64,000 nt of DNA, taken from positions 1-64,000 of the forward strand of contig NZ_JANAVY020000004.1 of assembly GCF_025195085.2 (NCBI RefSeq), read 5' to 3'. Every line of letters starts with the position of its first letter. Positions within the stretch are counted from its first letter, which is position 1. The translations under genes and the position numbers were made by a program. Below the pieces are notes generated by a model. It saw only the letters and a list, made by a program, of their open reading frames with translations, did no database searches and was not told the DNA's origin. This document shows positions 8,849-19,435 of the stretch, in pieces. This DNA comes from Vibrio intestinalis (GTDB lineage: Bacteria; Pseudomonadota; Gammaproteobacteria; Enterobacterales; Vibrionaceae).

Positions 8849-8946
8849 GGTGAGATAGCTTTTGGATCATAGGTAACCCAAAGCAAATATTGCTCACCGT
8901 ACAGGGCTTTTAGATCATGACAACCCAAAAGCTCTATAAGCTGTAC
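8849..8946 (-). repeat. Two adjacent compound stem-loops of like design (tandem imperfect repeat) after cysC
   Basis: Element A (8849-8898) has outer arms GGTGAG/CTCACC and inner arms GCTTT/AAAGC. Element B (8899-8946) has outer arms GTACAG/CTGTAC and inner arms GCTTTT/AAAAGC. The inner parts are imperfect copies 48 bp apart (8858-8884 and 8906-8932), sharing GCTTTT-GATCAT-AACCC-AAAGC blocks, while the outer arms differ in sequence but keep pairing. They directly adjoin each other and lie between the cysC stop and the bidirectional terminator, so they would be the 3' UTR of the cys transcript. I do not recognise the family. Confidence 0.65.
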
Positions 8947-8955
8947 AAAGCGGAA

Positions 8956-9573
8956 TTACTGGATAATTCCTTTTTGCTTTAACACTTCGACACACTGCTC
9001 AACCAAAACTTCAATTGGTTGCTCACCAGCAGGAAGATCAATCTCTGGCGCAAGTGGCGCTTCGTATTCTGAATCAATACCGGTGAAATTAGGAATTTCC
9101 CCCGCTCGTGCTTTCTTATATAAGCCTTTCGGGTCACGCTGTTCACATACATCTAATGACGCATTAACGAACACCTCGAGGAACTCTCCTTCTGGCAGCA
9201 TTTCACGTACTAATTGACGCTCAGCTCGGTGTGGAGAAATAAACGCAGAGAGAACAATCAAGCCCGCATCTGCCATTAACTTAGACAATTCACCGATACG
9301 ACGAATATTCTCGCGGCGGTCTTGTTCTGAGAAGCCTAAATCACTGCAAAGACCATGACGAACATTATCACCATCGAGCAAGTAAGTGTGGTACCCCTGC
9401 TCTGCAAGTTTATTCTCTAGCGCACCCGCTACCGTCGATTTACCGGCACCCGATAAGCCAGTAAACCATAATACGACTGGCTTTTGCTGTTTGAGCTTGG
9501 CACGAAACGCCTTATCGACGCTGTGCTGATGCCAAACAATGTTTTCATCTTTTGTCACAGTATCCGTTGTCAT
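8956..9573 (-). CDS. cysC: Adenylyl-sulfate (APS) kinase CysC
   Basis: Phosphorylates adenosine 5'-phosphosulfate at the 3' position to give PAPS. 205 residues. Walker [10 protein letters not shown] at 39-47, [11 protein letters not shown] around 66-76, the ISPHRAER segment holding the phospho-serine position, and the lid motif [14 protein letters not shown] near 146-159. It is the last gene of the cobA-cysD-cysN-permease-cysC block, 13 bp after the permease stop, consistent with one operon. Its 3' UTR carries the stem-loop pair at 8849-8946. Confidence 0.97.
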   Translation of the reverse strand: MTTDTVTKDENIVWHQHSVDKAFRAKLKQQKPVVLWFTGLSGAGKSTVAGALENKLAEQGYHTYLLDGDNVRHGLCSDLGFSEQDRRENIRRIGELSKLMADAGLIVLSAFISPHRAERQLVREMLPEGEFLEVFVNASLDVCEQRDPKGLYKKARAGEIPNFTGIDSEYEAPLAPEIDLPAGEQPIEVLVEQCVEVLKQKGIIQ

Positions 9574-9586
9574 TACTACTGTCCTT

Positions 9587-11311
9587 TTAATACGGGAAGA
9601 AAAGTGGAATCAACGCTAAAACCAGCACTGAGTACACGATCGAAATAGGAATACCGACTCTTACATAGTCAGTCAGCTTATAGTTACCCACGCTGTAAAC
9701 CAGCAAGTTGGTTTGATAACCATAAGGAGAGATAAAGCTGGCACTGGCACCAAACAGCACTGCCATGATAAATGGCATTGGATCAACTCCGTAGCCAATG
9801 GCCATACTGTAGCCAATAGGAAATGCTAAAGCGGCGGCGGCGTTATTCGTCACTAACTCAGTCAAAATCAAAGTAAGTAAGTAGGTGGCCACCAGCGCGC
9901 CAAATACTCCCCAGCCGTTGAATGTCTCCATGAACATTTGGCCGAGTTTGACCGATAAGCCAGAAGACAACATCAGTTGAGCAATAGATAGCGCTGAGCC
10001 CACAATCACCACGATGTCGATTGGAAAGCGGCGACGCAGTTCACCCAGTTGGACGATACCCAGAAACAAAGAAGCCAACAAAAAGACGGCCAAGCCTTTA
10101 ATGAGAGGAACTAGCTCTAATAGCGCCAATGCAATTACAGTGGTGAAACCGAGTAGCACCATACTGGATTTGTTCAGATCGAGTTTGGCACTCGAATCAA
10201 GGTCATTTATTAATACGAACTCTTTGCGATGAGCACGGCGCTCAGCCTCAAAACGTTTACCGGGAACGAGCACCAAGGTATCACCAGCGTTGAGAATGAT
10301 ATTCCCCAAGCCCCCTTCTAACCTTTCATGGCCGCGGCGAATCGCGACGACGACAGCATCAAAGCGATCACGAAAGTGGCTAGTTTTCAGAGTTTTGTTA
10401 CAAAAACTCGCAGACGAGCTCACTACCACTTCAATAAAGCTCTGCCCATTCAGGTGATGCTGACCAAATAAGGTTAAACCTTGGATTTCTTGTAAAGTCG
10501 CGACACTTTCAATGTCACCACAAAACAGTAGGCGGTCTTTGGCTTTGAGTACAAAATCAGGGTCAACCGATGGCATGGTTTTCCCATCTCGGATCACTTC
10601 GGCTAGAAACAACTTACGTAATGCACGTAGATTGTTTTCACTGATGCTGCGCCCAACTAGAGGCGATCCTGGCTCAACTCGCGCTTCAAGAAAATACGGC
10701 AAATCATCTTGCGATTGATCTTCATAATTCGGCAGTAGGTAACTGAGCGGAATCAGGATCAACATACCACCGAACAGCACCGACAAACCGATCATTGTTG
10801 GAGTAAAAAAGCCAAGACTTGGTAGCCCAGCATCTTCTACAAAGCTATTAATGATCAAGTTGGTTGATGTGCCGATCAAGGTCAGTGTGCCACCTAAGAT
10901 CGCCGCATAAGAGAGAGGGATAAGCAGTTTTGAAGGTGCATGTTGTTGGTTACGCTTAATCGCACCAATCAACGAAACCACGACTGCGGTATTGTTAGTA
11001 AAAGAAGAAAGCAGCGCTGTCGAGATGCCCATCTTGGCAACGACGCTGCCTAATTTACCCGTCGATAAACTACGGCTTACCCAACTGATCAACAGGGTTT
11101 TCTCTAGTGCACATGATGCAAGGATCAATAGCACTAGAGTAAGTAGCGATGAATTGGTGAAATTGGTCGCGACATCTGTCAACTCTATCATTCCTGCCAT
11201 GAAGGCGATAAACGCCGCTCCAGCAAAAATGAAACTCGGTTTTATACGTGTAACAACAAGGCATGTCACTATGCCAAGCAAGATTGCTAACACCACTCCT
11301 TGTTGCCACAT
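9587..11311 (-). CDS. SLC13-family permease with two RCK-C domains, probable sulfate transporter
   Basis: 574-residue integral membrane protein. Hydrophobic helices at the N-terminal 190 and C-terminal 200 residues flank two cytosolic TrkA-C/RCK-C-type domains (about 200-275 and 285-360; [14 protein letters not shown]...DRLLFCGD and then [10 protein letters not shown]-like [10 protein letters not shown]). The SLC13 signatures GTSTNLIIN and [16 protein letters not shown] are present. Lying between cysN and cysC, it most likely brings in sulfate; relatives with this architecture include algal SAC1/SLT sulfate transporters. Na+ coupling and substrate are inferred, not shown. Confidence 0.85.
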   Translation of the reverse strand: MWQQGVVLAILLGIVTCLVVTRIKPSFIFAGAAFIAFMAGMIELTDVATNFTNSSLLTLVLLILASCALEKTLLISWVSRSLSTGKLGSVVAKMGISTALLSSFTNNTAVVVSLIGAIKRNQQHAPSKLLIPLSYAAILGGTLTLIGTSTNLIINSFVEDAGLPSLGFFTPTMIGLSVLFGGMLILIPLSYLLPNYEDQSQDDLPYFLEARVEPGSPLVGRSISENNLRALRKLFLAEVIRDGKTMPSVDPDFVLKAKDRLLFCGDIESVATLQEIQGLTLFGQHHLNGQSFIEVVVSSSASFCNKTLKTSHFRDRFDAVVVAIRRGHERLEGGLGNIILNAGDTLVLVPGKRFEAERRAHRKEFVLINDLDSSAKLDLNKSSMVLLGFTTVIALALLELVPLIKGLAVFLLASLFLGIVQLGELRRRFPIDIVVIVGSALSIAQLMLSSGLSVKLGQMFMETFNGWGVFGALVATYLLTLILTELVTNNAAAALAFPIGYSMAIGYGVDPMPFIMAVLFGASASFISPYGYQTNLLVYSVGNYKLTDYVRVGIPISIVYSVLVLALIPLFFPY

Positions 11312-11359
11312 AACGCTTCCCTACTCCATCAAATCAATCTTGCGAACGCAAATGATGAG

Positions 11360-12787
11360 CTACTTAAGTAACTGACTGATGTCTTTTGCTTCCCAATGTG
11401 GGAAGTGCTTACGAACCAGTGCATTAAGCTCTAATTCAAATGCAGAAACATCACCTGCTTGACGCTCAATTTGGCTCAGACTCTCGCGAACTAGACCAGC
11501 GCCGACTGTCACGTTTGATAGGCGGTCAATGACGACAAAGCCGCCCGTATCTTGACAGTTAACGTAGCTATCAATCGCTACAGACTCCGTTAAGCTCCAC
11601 TCACACAAACCAATACCGTTGAGCGGCAGTTCGACTGCACTGCTGGTTGATAGGTTATTGATGTCGTATTGGTGACGAACAGCCTCTAAACGGCCAACCG
11701 TCTTCTTACCGGCAATCTTGATGTCGTACTCACGACCCGGTTGAAGTGGTTGCTCTGTCATCCATACTACGTCTGCAAGCAGGTGATTACTTGATTCTAC
11801 TTGAGCACTATCTAGCACCAGTAAATCGCCACGGCTTACGTCAATCTCATCTTCCAAAGTTAGCGTCACCGCCTGGCCTGCATATGCGGTATCGATATCA
11901 CCATCAAAAGTCACGATGCGAGCAACTTTAGAGCTTTTACCTGAAGGAAGCGCTGAAACAGAATCCCCTACGTTAATTGCGCCAGAGGCAATCGTACCGG
12001 CGAAACCTCGGAAATCGAGATTAGGGCGGTTAACGTATTGCACAGGGAAGCGGAACTCACCCACCTCTTTCTCTTGGTTAACATTCACGCCTTCCAAGAT
12101 CTCTAGTAACGGTTGACCTTCAAACCACGTCATGTTCTGACCCGGCTCAACCACGTTATCGCCTTCTAATGCCGAAATAGGCAGGATCTGAATATCAATC
12201 TCACCGCGTAGGTTTTTCGAGAACTCAAGGTATTCATCGCGAATCTGCTCAAAACGCTGCTGTGAGTAATCAACAAGATCCATTTTGTTTACCGCAACCA
12301 CAAAGTGCTTAAGACCAAGTAGGTTAGAGATAAATGAATGGCGGCGGGTTTGATCCAATACGCCTTTACGAGCATCAATCAAGATCACTGCCAGATCACA
12401 CGTCGATGCGCCGGTCGCCATGTTTCGCGTGTACTGCTCATGCCCTGGGGTATCGGCAATGATGAACTTACGTTTCTGAGTCGAGAAATAACGGTAAGCC
12501 ACATCAATAGTAATGCCCTGTTCACGCTCAGCTTGTAAACCATCCACTAGCAAGGCTAGGTCTGGTCGCTCACCCGTTGTACCTACGCGTTGGCTATCAG
12601 AGTGAACCGCTGCTAGTTGATCTTCATAAATTTGTTTTGAGTCATGGAGCAAGCGACCGATCAACGTACTTTTGCCATCATCGACTGAGCCACAAGTCAG
12701 GAATCTAAGTAATGATTTATATTGGTGTTGCTTGAGGTAACCTTCGATACCTAGCTCTGCTAACTGAGCTTCTACTGCACTGTTCAT
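11360..12787 (-). CDS. cysN: Sulfate adenylyltransferase GTPase subunit CysN
   Basis: GTPase that drives APS synthesis by CysD. 475 residues. EF-Tu-like G domain: GSVDDGKST at 33-41, the switch [15 protein letters not shown] near 112, and NKMDL near 167. Two beta-barrel domains follow. There is no fused APS kinase domain at the C-terminus, consistent with a separate cysC. It follows cysD by 21 bp. Confidence 0.97.
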   Translation of the reverse strand: MNSAVEAQLAELGIEGYLKQHQYKSLLRFLTCGSVDDGKSTLIGRLLHDSKQIYEDQLAAVHSDSQRVGTTGERPDLALLVDGLQAEREQGITIDVAYRYFSTQKRKFIIADTPGHEQYTRNMATGASTCDLAVILIDARKGVLDQTRRHSFISNLLGLKHFVVAVNKMDLVDYSQQRFEQIRDEYLEFSKNLRGEIDIQILPISALEGDNVVEPGQNMTWFEGQPLLEILEGVNVNQEKEVGEFRFPVQYVNRPNLDFRGFAGTIASGAINVGDSVSALPSGKSSKVARIVTFDGDIDTAYAGQAVTLTLEDEIDVSRGDLLVLDSAQVESSNHLLADVVWMTEQPLQPGREYDIKIAGKKTVGRLEAVRHQYDINNLSTSSAVELPLNGIGLCEWSLTESVAIDSYVNCQDTGGFVVIDRLSNVTVGAGLVRESLSQIERQAGDVSAFELELNALVRKHFPHWEAKDISQLLK

Positions 12788-12808
12788 GTTCTTTCCTTAG
12801 ATCCTAAA

Positions 12809-13717
12809 TTAGAAATAGCCTTGGCGCTTTTTAAGCTCCATCGATCCTGACTGATCATGGTCGATCGCTCGGCCTTGTCGTTCACTTGATGTCGCGACTA
12901 ACATCTCTTCGATGATTTCTGTTAACGTGCTTGCTTCAGATTCAATCGCCCCTGTCAGTGGGTAACAACCAAGGGTACGAAAGCGAACACTCTTCTCTTC
13001 AATCACTTCACCCGGCTCAAGCTTCATACGGTCATCATCAACCATGATTAGCATGCCATCACGTTCCACAACCGGACGCTTCTTCGCCAGGTATAGAGGG
13101 ACAATCTCAATGTTCTCTAGGTAGATGTATTGCCAAATATCTAACTCAGTCCAGTTTGATAATGGGAACACACGAATACTCTCGCCTTTATTGATTTGGC
13201 CGTTGTAGGTTTTCCAAAGCTCAGGACGCTGGTTTTTCGGATCCCATGTATGGTTCTTATCGCGGAATGAATAGACGCGCTCTTTCGCACGAGACTTCTC
13301 TTCATCACGACGAGCACCACCAAATGCCGCATCAAAGCCATATTTGTTGAGCGCTTGCTTTAGACCTTGAGTCTTCATAATGTCGGTGTGCTTAGATGAG
13401 CCATGGACAAATGGGCTACATCCCATTGCTAGACCTTCTGGGTTCTTATGTACCAAAAGCTCAAAGCCATACTTTTCCGCTGTTTTGTCGCGGAACTCGA
13501 TCATCTGTTTGAACTTCCAGTCGGTATCGACATGCAATAGAGGGAACGGGATTTTCCCTGGGTAAAAGGCTTTCCTTGCGAGGTGCAACATCACCGATGA
13601 GTCTTTACCGATTGAATACATCATTACCGGATTATCAAACTCAGCAGCCACTTCACGAATAATGTGAATACTCTCTGCCTCTAGCTGTTTGAGGTGGGTT
13701 AAACGTTCTTGGTCCAT
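12809..13717 (-). CDS. cysD: Sulfate adenylyltransferase small subunit CysD
   Basis: ATP sulfurylase catalytic subunit forming APS from sulfate and ATP, as a heterodimer with CysN. 302 residues, standard length. PP-loop [12 protein letters not shown] at 36-47, [12 protein letters not shown] near 136-147, and the terminal [11 protein letters not shown] block. It is the first dedicated sulfate-activation gene after cobA, about 45 bp downstream of it, on the same strand. Confidence 0.97.
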   Translation of the reverse strand: MDQERLTHLKQLEAESIHIIREVAAEFDNPVMMYSIGKDSSVMLHLARKAFYPGKIPFPLLHVDTDWKFKQMIEFRDKTAEKYGFELLVHKNPEGLAMGCSPFVHGSSKHTDIMKTQGLKQALNKYGFDAAFGGARRDEEKSRAKERVYSFRDKNHTWDPKNQRPELWKTYNGQINKGESIRVFPLSNWTELDIWQYIYLENIEIVPLYLAKKRPVVERDGMLIMVDDDRMKLEPGEVIEEKSVRFRTLGCYPLTGAIESEASTLTEIIEEMLVATSSERQGRAIDHDQSGSMELKKRQGYF

Positions 13718-13762
13718 GTTGGTGCTTCCTTTGCCGCTCCTTGGAGCATTCTGACTAATTAC

Positions 13763-14632
13763 TTATGCGTAATGACGTTGTTCTGTTGTGCTATCTGCTT
13801 GGTTGAACCATTGCAGCTTGTTCGATAATGCGACCACTTCCCCTATCACTATCAAGGAAGGCGATTGCGCATCTTTAGCCAACTCTGCTAACTGAGAGAG
13901 TTGGCCAGTAAATACTTTCTGTGTGCTTTGCGTGCCACGCTCAATGATGGCAATAGGTGTGGATGGCTGGCGGCCGAATTCAAGCAGTTGAGATTGAATG
14001 TATTCGGATTTCATCAAGCCCATATAAATCACTAAGGTTTGTTGGCCACGCGCCATGGTCGACCAATCCACTTCATCACTTTCAGCTTTTAAATGACCTG
14101 TAATGAACATGGCCGACTGAGCATAATCACGATGCGTAAGTGGAATACCGGCATAAGCCGTTGCTCCTGCTGCAGCGGTAATACCAGGGATAACTTGAAA
14201 GCTGACACCAGCATCGGCTAATACTTCTAGCTCTTCACCCCCACGGCCAAACACAAAAGGATCTCCTCCTTTCACACGAACAACGCGGTGGCCCTGCTTA
14301 GCAAAATCGACTAATAGCTGATTGGTTTTTTCTTGTGGAACACTGTGATGACCAGCGCGTTTACCGACACAAACTAAGATCGTGTCATCTGGGATAAGTG
14401 CTAAAATATCATCGGATACAAGGTAGTCGTACAACACGACATCCGCTTGTTGTAAGAATCTCAGCGCTTTAATAGTGAGTAACTCAGCATCGCCAGGGCC
14501 TGCTCCAACTAACGCGACTTCTCCGTGGCGCAGTTGACTCGTGCCTGTATACGTTGGGCGATGTTCGTCTTTATTTTGGTTTGTGCGACGGTGGCTGACG
14601 GGAAACGGCGCCACCTTATCCTTGCTCGCCAT
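13763..14632 (-). CDS. cobA: Uroporphyrinogen-III C-methyltransferase CobA
   Basis: SAM-dependent methylation of uroporphyrinogen III to precorrin-2, the first step to siroheme. About 289 residues from the chosen start. [17 protein letters not shown], the SAM-binding [17 protein letters not shown], and [19 protein letters not shown] are diagnostic. It is a single-domain enzyme without the CysG oxidase/ferrochelatase part. An ATG 10 codons upstream (14662) is in frame; I chose 14632 because GGAAGGAA sits 8 nt before it. Being in the cys block links siroheme supply to CysI demand. Confidence 0.94.
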   Translation of the reverse strand: MASKDKVAPFPVSHRRTNQNKDEHRPTYTGTSQLRHGEVALVGAGPGDAELLTIKALRFLQQADVVLYDYLVSDDILALIPDDTILVCVGKRAGHHSVPQEKTNQLLVDFAKQGHRVVRVKGGDPFVFGRGGEELEVLADAGVSFQVIPGITAAAGATAYAGIPLTHRDYAQSAMFITGHLKAESDEVDWSTMARGQQTLVIYMGLMKSEYIQSQLLEFGRQPSTPIAIIERGTQSTQKVFTGQLSQLAELAKDAQSPSLIVIGEVVALSNKLQWFNQADSTTEQRHYA

Positions 14633-14890
14633 ATTGCATTCCTTCCATGTGAATGTATGCATTATGACCTTCTAGATATATTACCTGAAATTCTAAAATT
14701 TCATTTTTTATACGATTTATTGATAAGCAAATATAATTTCGCGGTTAAAGATTGAACGACATTGAGATATCTACGACAGAATGGCGTTAAGTAATTGCTC
14801 TACTTCACACTTTAATGTGTAGTAAAATCGTTGTTTCACAATGTTTTGCTACATTAACCCGCGATTAACTTACTCTACCGGAGCTAAACA

Positions 14891-16852
14891 ATGAAAGTTG
14901 CAGTGAAACCTCTATCTCTTGCTGTATTAGGCGGCATGTTGACCATGGCCGGACCGGCTATGGCAGATACGATTAAGCTACGTATCGTTGAAACAACAGA
15001 TATTCACACCAACGTGATGGATTACGACTACTACAAAGACAAGCCGTCACTGAAAATTGGTCTAACCCGCACTGCGACTCTAGTGAAGGAAGCTCGCGCT
15101 GAAGTAGAAAACAGCGTGTTAGTTGACAATGGCGACCTCATCCAAGGTAGCCCGATGGGCGACTACATGGCCGATAAAGGTATTAAAGTTGGCGAAGTTC
15201 ACCCTGTATACAAAGCAATGAACCAGCTTAACTACGATGTCGGTAACATTGGTAACCACGAATTCAACTATGGTTTAGAGTTCTTAGCGGAAACCATCAA
15301 TGATGCCGATTTCCCTTACGTCAGCGCGAACGTGTTCGACCAAGAGACGGGCAAGCATTACTTCAAGCCTTACATTATTAAGTCTCACACCTTTAAAGAT
15401 GTGGATGGTGAAGCTCATGAAATCAAAGTGGGTTACATTGGCTTTGTTCCACCACAAATCATGGTGTGGGATAAGAAAAATCTAGAAGGTAAAGTCTTCG
15501 CCAAAGACATCAAAGAGACGGCAGAAGAACTCGTTCCTCAAATGAAGAAAGAAGGCGCAGATGTGATCGTTGCGATCCCTCACTCTGGCGTCTCATCTGA
15601 TCCATACAAGCAAGGTTCAGAAAACTCTACTTACTACCTATCGGAAGTAGAAGGTATCGATGCGATTGCATTTGGTCACTCTCACGCGGTCTTCCCAGGT
15701 AAAGGTTTCGACAATATCCAAGGTGTGGATAACCAAAATGGGACGATCAATGGCGTTGCATCTGTCATGCCTGGTCGCTGGGGTAGCCACGTTGGTGTTA
15801 TCGACCTAGAGCTAAAAGAACAAGATGGAAAATGGGTTGTGGTGAAAGGCCAATCTGAAGCGCGTCCGATTTACGACAAAGTAAACAAGAAGTCTTTAGC
15901 TGAAGCCGATAAAGATATGGTTAAAGCTTTAGAAGCTGACCACAAAGGTACTCGCGATTTCGTTAACCAACCAATTGGTAAAGCCAACGATGTGATGTAC
16001 AGCTTCTTAGCACTTGTGCAAGATGACCCTACAGTGCAGATTGTTAACCTGGCACAAAAAGATTACGTGGAACGCTTTATCCAAGGCGACCCAGACCTTG
16101 CAGACATTCCTGTACTTTCAGCTGCAGCCCCTTTCAAAGCAGGCGGCCGCAAAGATGACCCATCGGGCTTTACTGAAGTGGAATCAGGCCAATTAACATT
16201 CCGTAACGCCGCAGACCTTTACTTATACCCGAACACGCTAGTAGCAATGAAGGTTAGCGGTAAAGAAGTTAAAGAGTGGTTGGAGTGTACAGCAGGCCAG
16301 TTTAAGCAGATTGATGTCAACAGTACTGCGCCACAGAGCCTAATCAACTGGGATGGTTTCCGTACTTATAACTTCGATGTTATTGACGGTCTTAACTACC
16401 AAATCGATGTTACTCAACCGGCGAAATACGATGGTGACTGTAAAGTACTGGATGAAAAAGCTGAACGTATCGTAAACCTGACTTACCAAGGTAAGCCAAT
16501 CGATATGAAGCAAGACTTCATCATCGCAACTAACAACTACCGAGCTTACAGCAACAAGTTCCCAGGTACTGGTGCTGAGTTCGTTGCGTTTGATTCTCCT
16601 GATGAAAACCGCTCAGTTATCGCGTCGTACATCACTCGCGTAAGTAATGAAAAAGGTGAATTCCAGCCTAGCGCAGACAACAACTGGTCTTTCGCACCAA
16701 TTCAGTCTGAGACTAAGTTAGACATTCGCTTTGAAACCTCGCCAAGTGAAAAAGCAGCGAAGTTTATTGAAGAGAAAGGCCAATACCCAATGAAACGCGT
16801 TGCGACAGACGATGTTGGTTTCGCGGTATACCAAATCGATTTACAGAAATAA
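14891..16852 (+). CDS. cpdB: Periplasmic 2',3'-cyclic-nucleotide 2'-phosphodiesterase / 3'-nucleotidase CpdB
   Basis: Secreted enzyme that opens 2',3'-cyclic nucleotides and removes the 3' phosphate, releasing nucleosides and phosphate. 653 residues. Signal peptide ending PAMA (about residue 25). Metallophosphatase motifs: [38 protein letters not shown] and GHSHAVF. The 5'-nucleotidase C-terminal domain follows from about residue 360 ([13 protein letters not shown]). It diverges from cobA across 258 bp in which I find no confident operator. Confidence 0.95.
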   Translation: MKVAVKPLSLAVLGGMLTMAGPAMADTIKLRIVETTDIHTNVMDYDYYKDKPSLKIGLTRTATLVKEARAEVENSVLVDNGDLIQGSPMGDYMADKGIKVGEVHPVYKAMNQLNYDVGNIGNHEFNYGLEFLAETINDADFPYVSANVFDQETGKHYFKPYIIKSHTFKDVDGEAHEIKVGYIGFVPPQIMVWDKKNLEGKVFAKDIKETAEELVPQMKKEGADVIVAIPHSGVSSDPYKQGSENSTYYLSEVEGIDAIAFGHSHAVFPGKGFDNIQGVDNQNGTINGVASVMPGRWGSHVGVIDLELKEQDGKWVVVKGQSEARPIYDKVNKKSLAEADKDMVKALEADHKGTRDFVNQPIGKANDVMYSFLALVQDDPTVQIVNLAQKDYVERFIQGDPDLADIPVLSAAAPFKAGGRKDDPSGFTEVESGQLTFRNAADLYLYPNTLVAMKVSGKEVKEWLECTAGQFKQIDVNSTAPQSLINWDGFRTYNFDVIDGLNYQIDVTQPAKYDGDCKVLDEKAERIVNLTYQGKPIDMKQDFIIATNNYRAYSNKFPGTGAEFVAFDSPDENRSVIASYITRVSNEKGEFQPSADNNWSFAPIQSETKLDIRFETSPSEKAAKFIEEKGQYPMKRVATDDVGFAVYQIDLQK

Positions 16853-16873
16853 TCGACTTCCCTAAACACGTTA

Positions 16874-16903
16874 AAGCCGCTATTAATATAGCGGCTTTTT
16901 ATT
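16874..16903 (+). terminator. Terminator of cpdB
   Basis: GCCGCTATTA/TAATATAGCGGC-type perfect stem followed by five T, about 20 nt after the cpdB stop. Confidence 0.85.
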
Positions 16904-16927
16904 TATCTGGGTTATAGAAATACATTT

Positions 16928-17494
16928 ATGGACACGACGCTTATCCACCACCTTGAAGAGCATGGCTTTAACGCGGATGAAATTGAGCAAATTAGCCAGC
17001 ATGCATCTGAACTACAACTTCCAACTCGGCAGATTTTGGTTGAACAAGGCAATGCGCTCGAATCCATCTACTTTATCGTCCATGGTTTGTGCCAAGCCAG
17101 TTATCTCACCCAAGAGGGTAAGTCATTTAGCAAGGAGTTTTACTGGGAAAAAGATTGGGTACTTGGTTTAGAGGCGGTGATAAAGCAGCAAGGCTCACCT
17201 TACCTAATTGAAACGCTCACAGAGTGCCATATCATTTGCTTACCAATTAAAGTGTTACTGCAGTGGCGGGAGGAAAGTCATCCCATATATTTAAAACTGG
17301 TAGAGACTCAACTGATTTACAAAGAACAAAAAGAGCGCTTTATGCTGCTCTACACGCCCGAGCAACGCTATGAATTGTTCTGCCAACAGTTCCCTGATTT
17401 AGAACAACGATTGAACGACTACCATATCGCGGCATACCTTGGTATTTCATCAATCAGCTTAAGCCGAATAAAGAACCGAATTAACAAAGGTTAA
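16928..17494 (+). CDS. Crp/Fnr-family regulator, short HTH, ligand unknown
   Basis: 188 residues. An N-terminal cyclic-nucleotide-binding-type beta-roll spans about 20-120 (LPTRQILVEQGNALESIYFIVHGLCQ) and the chain ends in a helix-turn-helix (YHIAAYLGISSISLSRIKNRI). The GELGLF-type phosphate-binding cassette of true CRP is absent; instead DWVLGLEAVI stands in this place, so cAMP binding is unlikely. It is not in an obvious operon: the next gene starts about 60 bp later. The target genes cannot be told. Confidence 0.8.
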   Translation: MDTTLIHHLEEHGFNADEIEQISQHASELQLPTRQILVEQGNALESIYFIVHGLCQASYLTQEGKSFSKEFYWEKDWVLGLEAVIKQQGSPYLIETLTECHIICLPIKVLLQWREESHPIYLKLVETQLIYKEQKERFMLLYTPEQRYELFCQQFPDLEQRLNDYHIAAYLGISSISLSRIKNRINKG

Positions 17495-17557
17495 TGCACC
17501 CATTATAAATAACTGCTACCTTGTTTTGAAATGAATAATAAACAAGCAGTTAGCAAT

Positions 17558-18005
17558 ATGATTGAATGGAAGACCTTACCTTTTTCACAACTAACCTCGA
17601 CCGAGTTATATCAATTACTTCAACTACGGGTTGATGTATTTGTCGTTGAGCAAACCTGCCCGTACCCTGAACTCGATGGCAAAGACATACTTGAATCTAC
17701 TTGGATACCAAGGCGAACAGCTGGTCGCTTGTGCGCGTCTATTAGGTAAAGGGATCAGTTACCCTTCAGTGAGTATTGGACGAGTAGCATCTGCAATGCA
17801 GTGCCGCGGTGATGGTGTGGGCCATCAACTTCTCGAACAAGCCATTCATCAATGTGAAACCCTTTGGCCTAACTGCGAGATTGAAATTGGCGCGCAGCAA
17901 CACCTACATGATTTCTACGTTAAACATGGTTTTGTTAAAACCTCAGACATGTACTTAGAAGATGATATTCCCCACATTGATATGAAGCGAGCAAATCGCG
18001 GGTGA
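17558..18005 (+). pseudogene. elaA: Frameshifted GNAT acetyltransferase, ElaA-like
   Basis: Frame 1 encodes MIEWKTLPF...CPYPELDGKD, the N-terminal half of ElaA-type acetyltransferases. A different frame (+1) then encodes LLGYQGEQLVACARLLGKG through HDFYVKHGFVKTSDMYLEDDIPHIDMKR, the remaining half. The switch is at about 17696-17702. Reading GAA TCT ACT [CAT CTA CT]T GGA would restore E-S-T-H-L-L-G, so loss of one 8-base copy between CTACT repeats explains the break. It may be a true pseudogene, a phase-variable state or a sequencing error. Start M at 17558 matches the family; an earlier ATG is at 17531. Confidence 0.85.
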
Positions 18006-18865
18006 ACATAAGTGCAGTTTCCATAGGCGTCATATTGCTGGTCATTGGGAATCTCTCTGCGTCGTTATCTGATGTCGCAGTCAAACTATTGCACGGCGGC
18101 ATTTCACCTTATCAGTATATTTTTGTACGCCAATTTTTGTCGGTACTGCTGATCTCTCCTATTTGGTTGCATCAATCAAAACCGCAGCGAGCGTTAACAG
18201 CACCTTATCTAACCGCAACAAGGTCAATCCTGATCATCATTGGCAGTGGCTGCTTAATGGTAGCGATTACTCACTTACCTCTAGCGACCGCCAATGCAAT
18301 CATCTACGCCGCTCCCCTGATTATGTTGCCATTATCGATATGGCTACTAAAGGAAGTACCACCGTTAGGCAAAGTTATCGGTACCATCATCGGCTTTTGC
18401 GGCGTATTGATTGTGCTGCGCCCTTCTCAGTTCCACTGGGCTGGGTTATTTGCGCTAGGTACAGCGACTACGTTAGCACTGTTTAACATTTTGGCTCGTA
18501 AGATCCCGCAGAAGCAGCCCATCGTCACCACACTATTTTGGACGTCATTGCTGTCGCTGCCTGTATCGGGACTATTAGCGTTACTCGATTGGCAACCCAT
18601 CAGCATCGACCAGATAGCGCTAGTGGGTGCGAGCGCAATGCTGATTTTGCTCTACAATGGCTGCGCTGTTAAGGCATATAAAAAAGCCCCGGCAGGCCAA
18701 ATTGCATTGGCTGAATACTCGGGGCTTATCTTTGTCGGATTGTTCGGTGTGTGGTGGTTTGATGAAATTCCTGATCTACTCACCGCATTAGGAATTGCAC
18801 TCATCATTTTGCCTCTGATTCCGTTCAGACAACTCTTTATAAGAGCCAAGCAAAGTAGTAAGTAG
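18002..18865 (+). CDS. EamA/DMT-family transporter
   Basis: 287 residues with ten predicted membrane helices in two EamA repeats (about 5-135 and 150-280); LLKEVPPLGKVIGTIIGFCGVLIVLRP is the typical end of the first repeat, and the protein ends in a basic tail. The drug/metabolite superfamily exports amino acids, purines or drugs; the substrate is not deducible. It starts with GTG overlapping the stop of the elaA-like reading frame (GTGA), suggesting translational coupling; if the upstream frameshift is real, coupling may be reduced. Confidence 0.85.
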   Translation: MNISAVSIGVILLVIGNLSASLSDVAVKLLHGGISPYQYIFVRQFLSVLLISPIWLHQSKPQRALTAPYLTATRSILIIIGSGCLMVAITHLPLATANAIIYAAPLIMLPLSIWLLKEVPPLGKVIGTIIGFCGVLIVLRPSQFHWAGLFALGTATTLALFNILARKIPQKQPIVTTLFWTSLLSLPVSGLLALLDWQPISIDQIALVGASAMLILLYNGCAVKAYKKAPAGQIALAEYSGLIFVGLFGVWWFDEIPDLLTALGIALIILPLIPFRQLFIRAKQSSK

Positions 18866-18874
18866 CTACTTACT
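18857..18874. repeat. 18-bp perfect palindrome containing both stop codons of convergent genes
   Basis: AGTAAGTAG followed directly by CTACTTACT. The TAG of the EamA gene (18863-18865) and the TAG of oapA on the other strand (18866-18868) meet at its centre. There is no loop or T run, so it is not an ordinary terminator. Confidence 0.8.
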
Positions 18875-19435
18875 TCGGCCAAAACCACCATCAGATAATC
18901 TAAAAAACATAACAGATGAAGATGACTTCTCCAACTGCAATATGTCTAGCTTGCCATCTTTAGCAAGTTTGAAACGCACAAGTTGGCCGGCTCGAATATT
19001 ACTTAAAGGCTTATCTGAGCCCTCAACCTTAACCAGTGCATTTAAATCTTTCATAGGTAGTTCATTGGCGCGAAATACCTGCGCAAGCGTATCACCAGAC
19101 TTGACCTGATATTCTTGCCACTGCTCAGATTGCAACTCATGCTGCTTCTTCTCGCCTTGCTCACTTAAACTCTGGGTGTTTATCGCAATCTCAACCCGTT
19201 GAGTCGCCTCAGCTTGAGGCTGTTCTTGTTCGCTACTAGACTCTGGAAACGGAATAAGCACTAAAAGTAATACCACAGGAACTAACACCATCAATGCGCG
19301 TTGGTGCACTTTAGGTAGCGTTGACCATTTCTGCTGCGCTTGTGTTTTTAACTGCTTCCAATCTATCGAAGACCACTTGTGCTTAATTAACTCGACATAA
19401 TCGACTTGTTGTGTCTTTTTCTTCCGGCGGTTCAT
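18866..19435 (-). CDS. OapA-like LysM-domain membrane protein
   Basis: 189 residues. Basic cytoplasmic N-terminus, one membrane helix at about 47-63 (ALMVLVPVVLLLVLIPF), a Gln/Glu-rich linker, and a C-terminal OapA/LysM-like domain (YQVKSGDTLAQVFRANELPMKDL ... IRAGQLVRFKL). This layout suits peptidoglycan binding in the periplasm, as for the opacity-associated OapA group. It diverges from fklB, a neighbour I recall from other vibrios. It converges with the EamA gene with zero spacing. Confidence 0.75.
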   Translation of the reverse strand: MNRRKKKTQQVDYVELIKHKWSSIDWKQLKTQAQQKWSTLPKVHQRALMVLVPVVLLLVLIPFPESSSEQEQPQAEATQRVEIAINTQSLSEQGEKKQHELQSEQWQEYQVKSGDTLAQVFRANELPMKDLNALVKVEGSDKPLSNIRAGQLVRFKLAKDGKLDILQLEKSSSSVMFFRLSDGGFGRSK

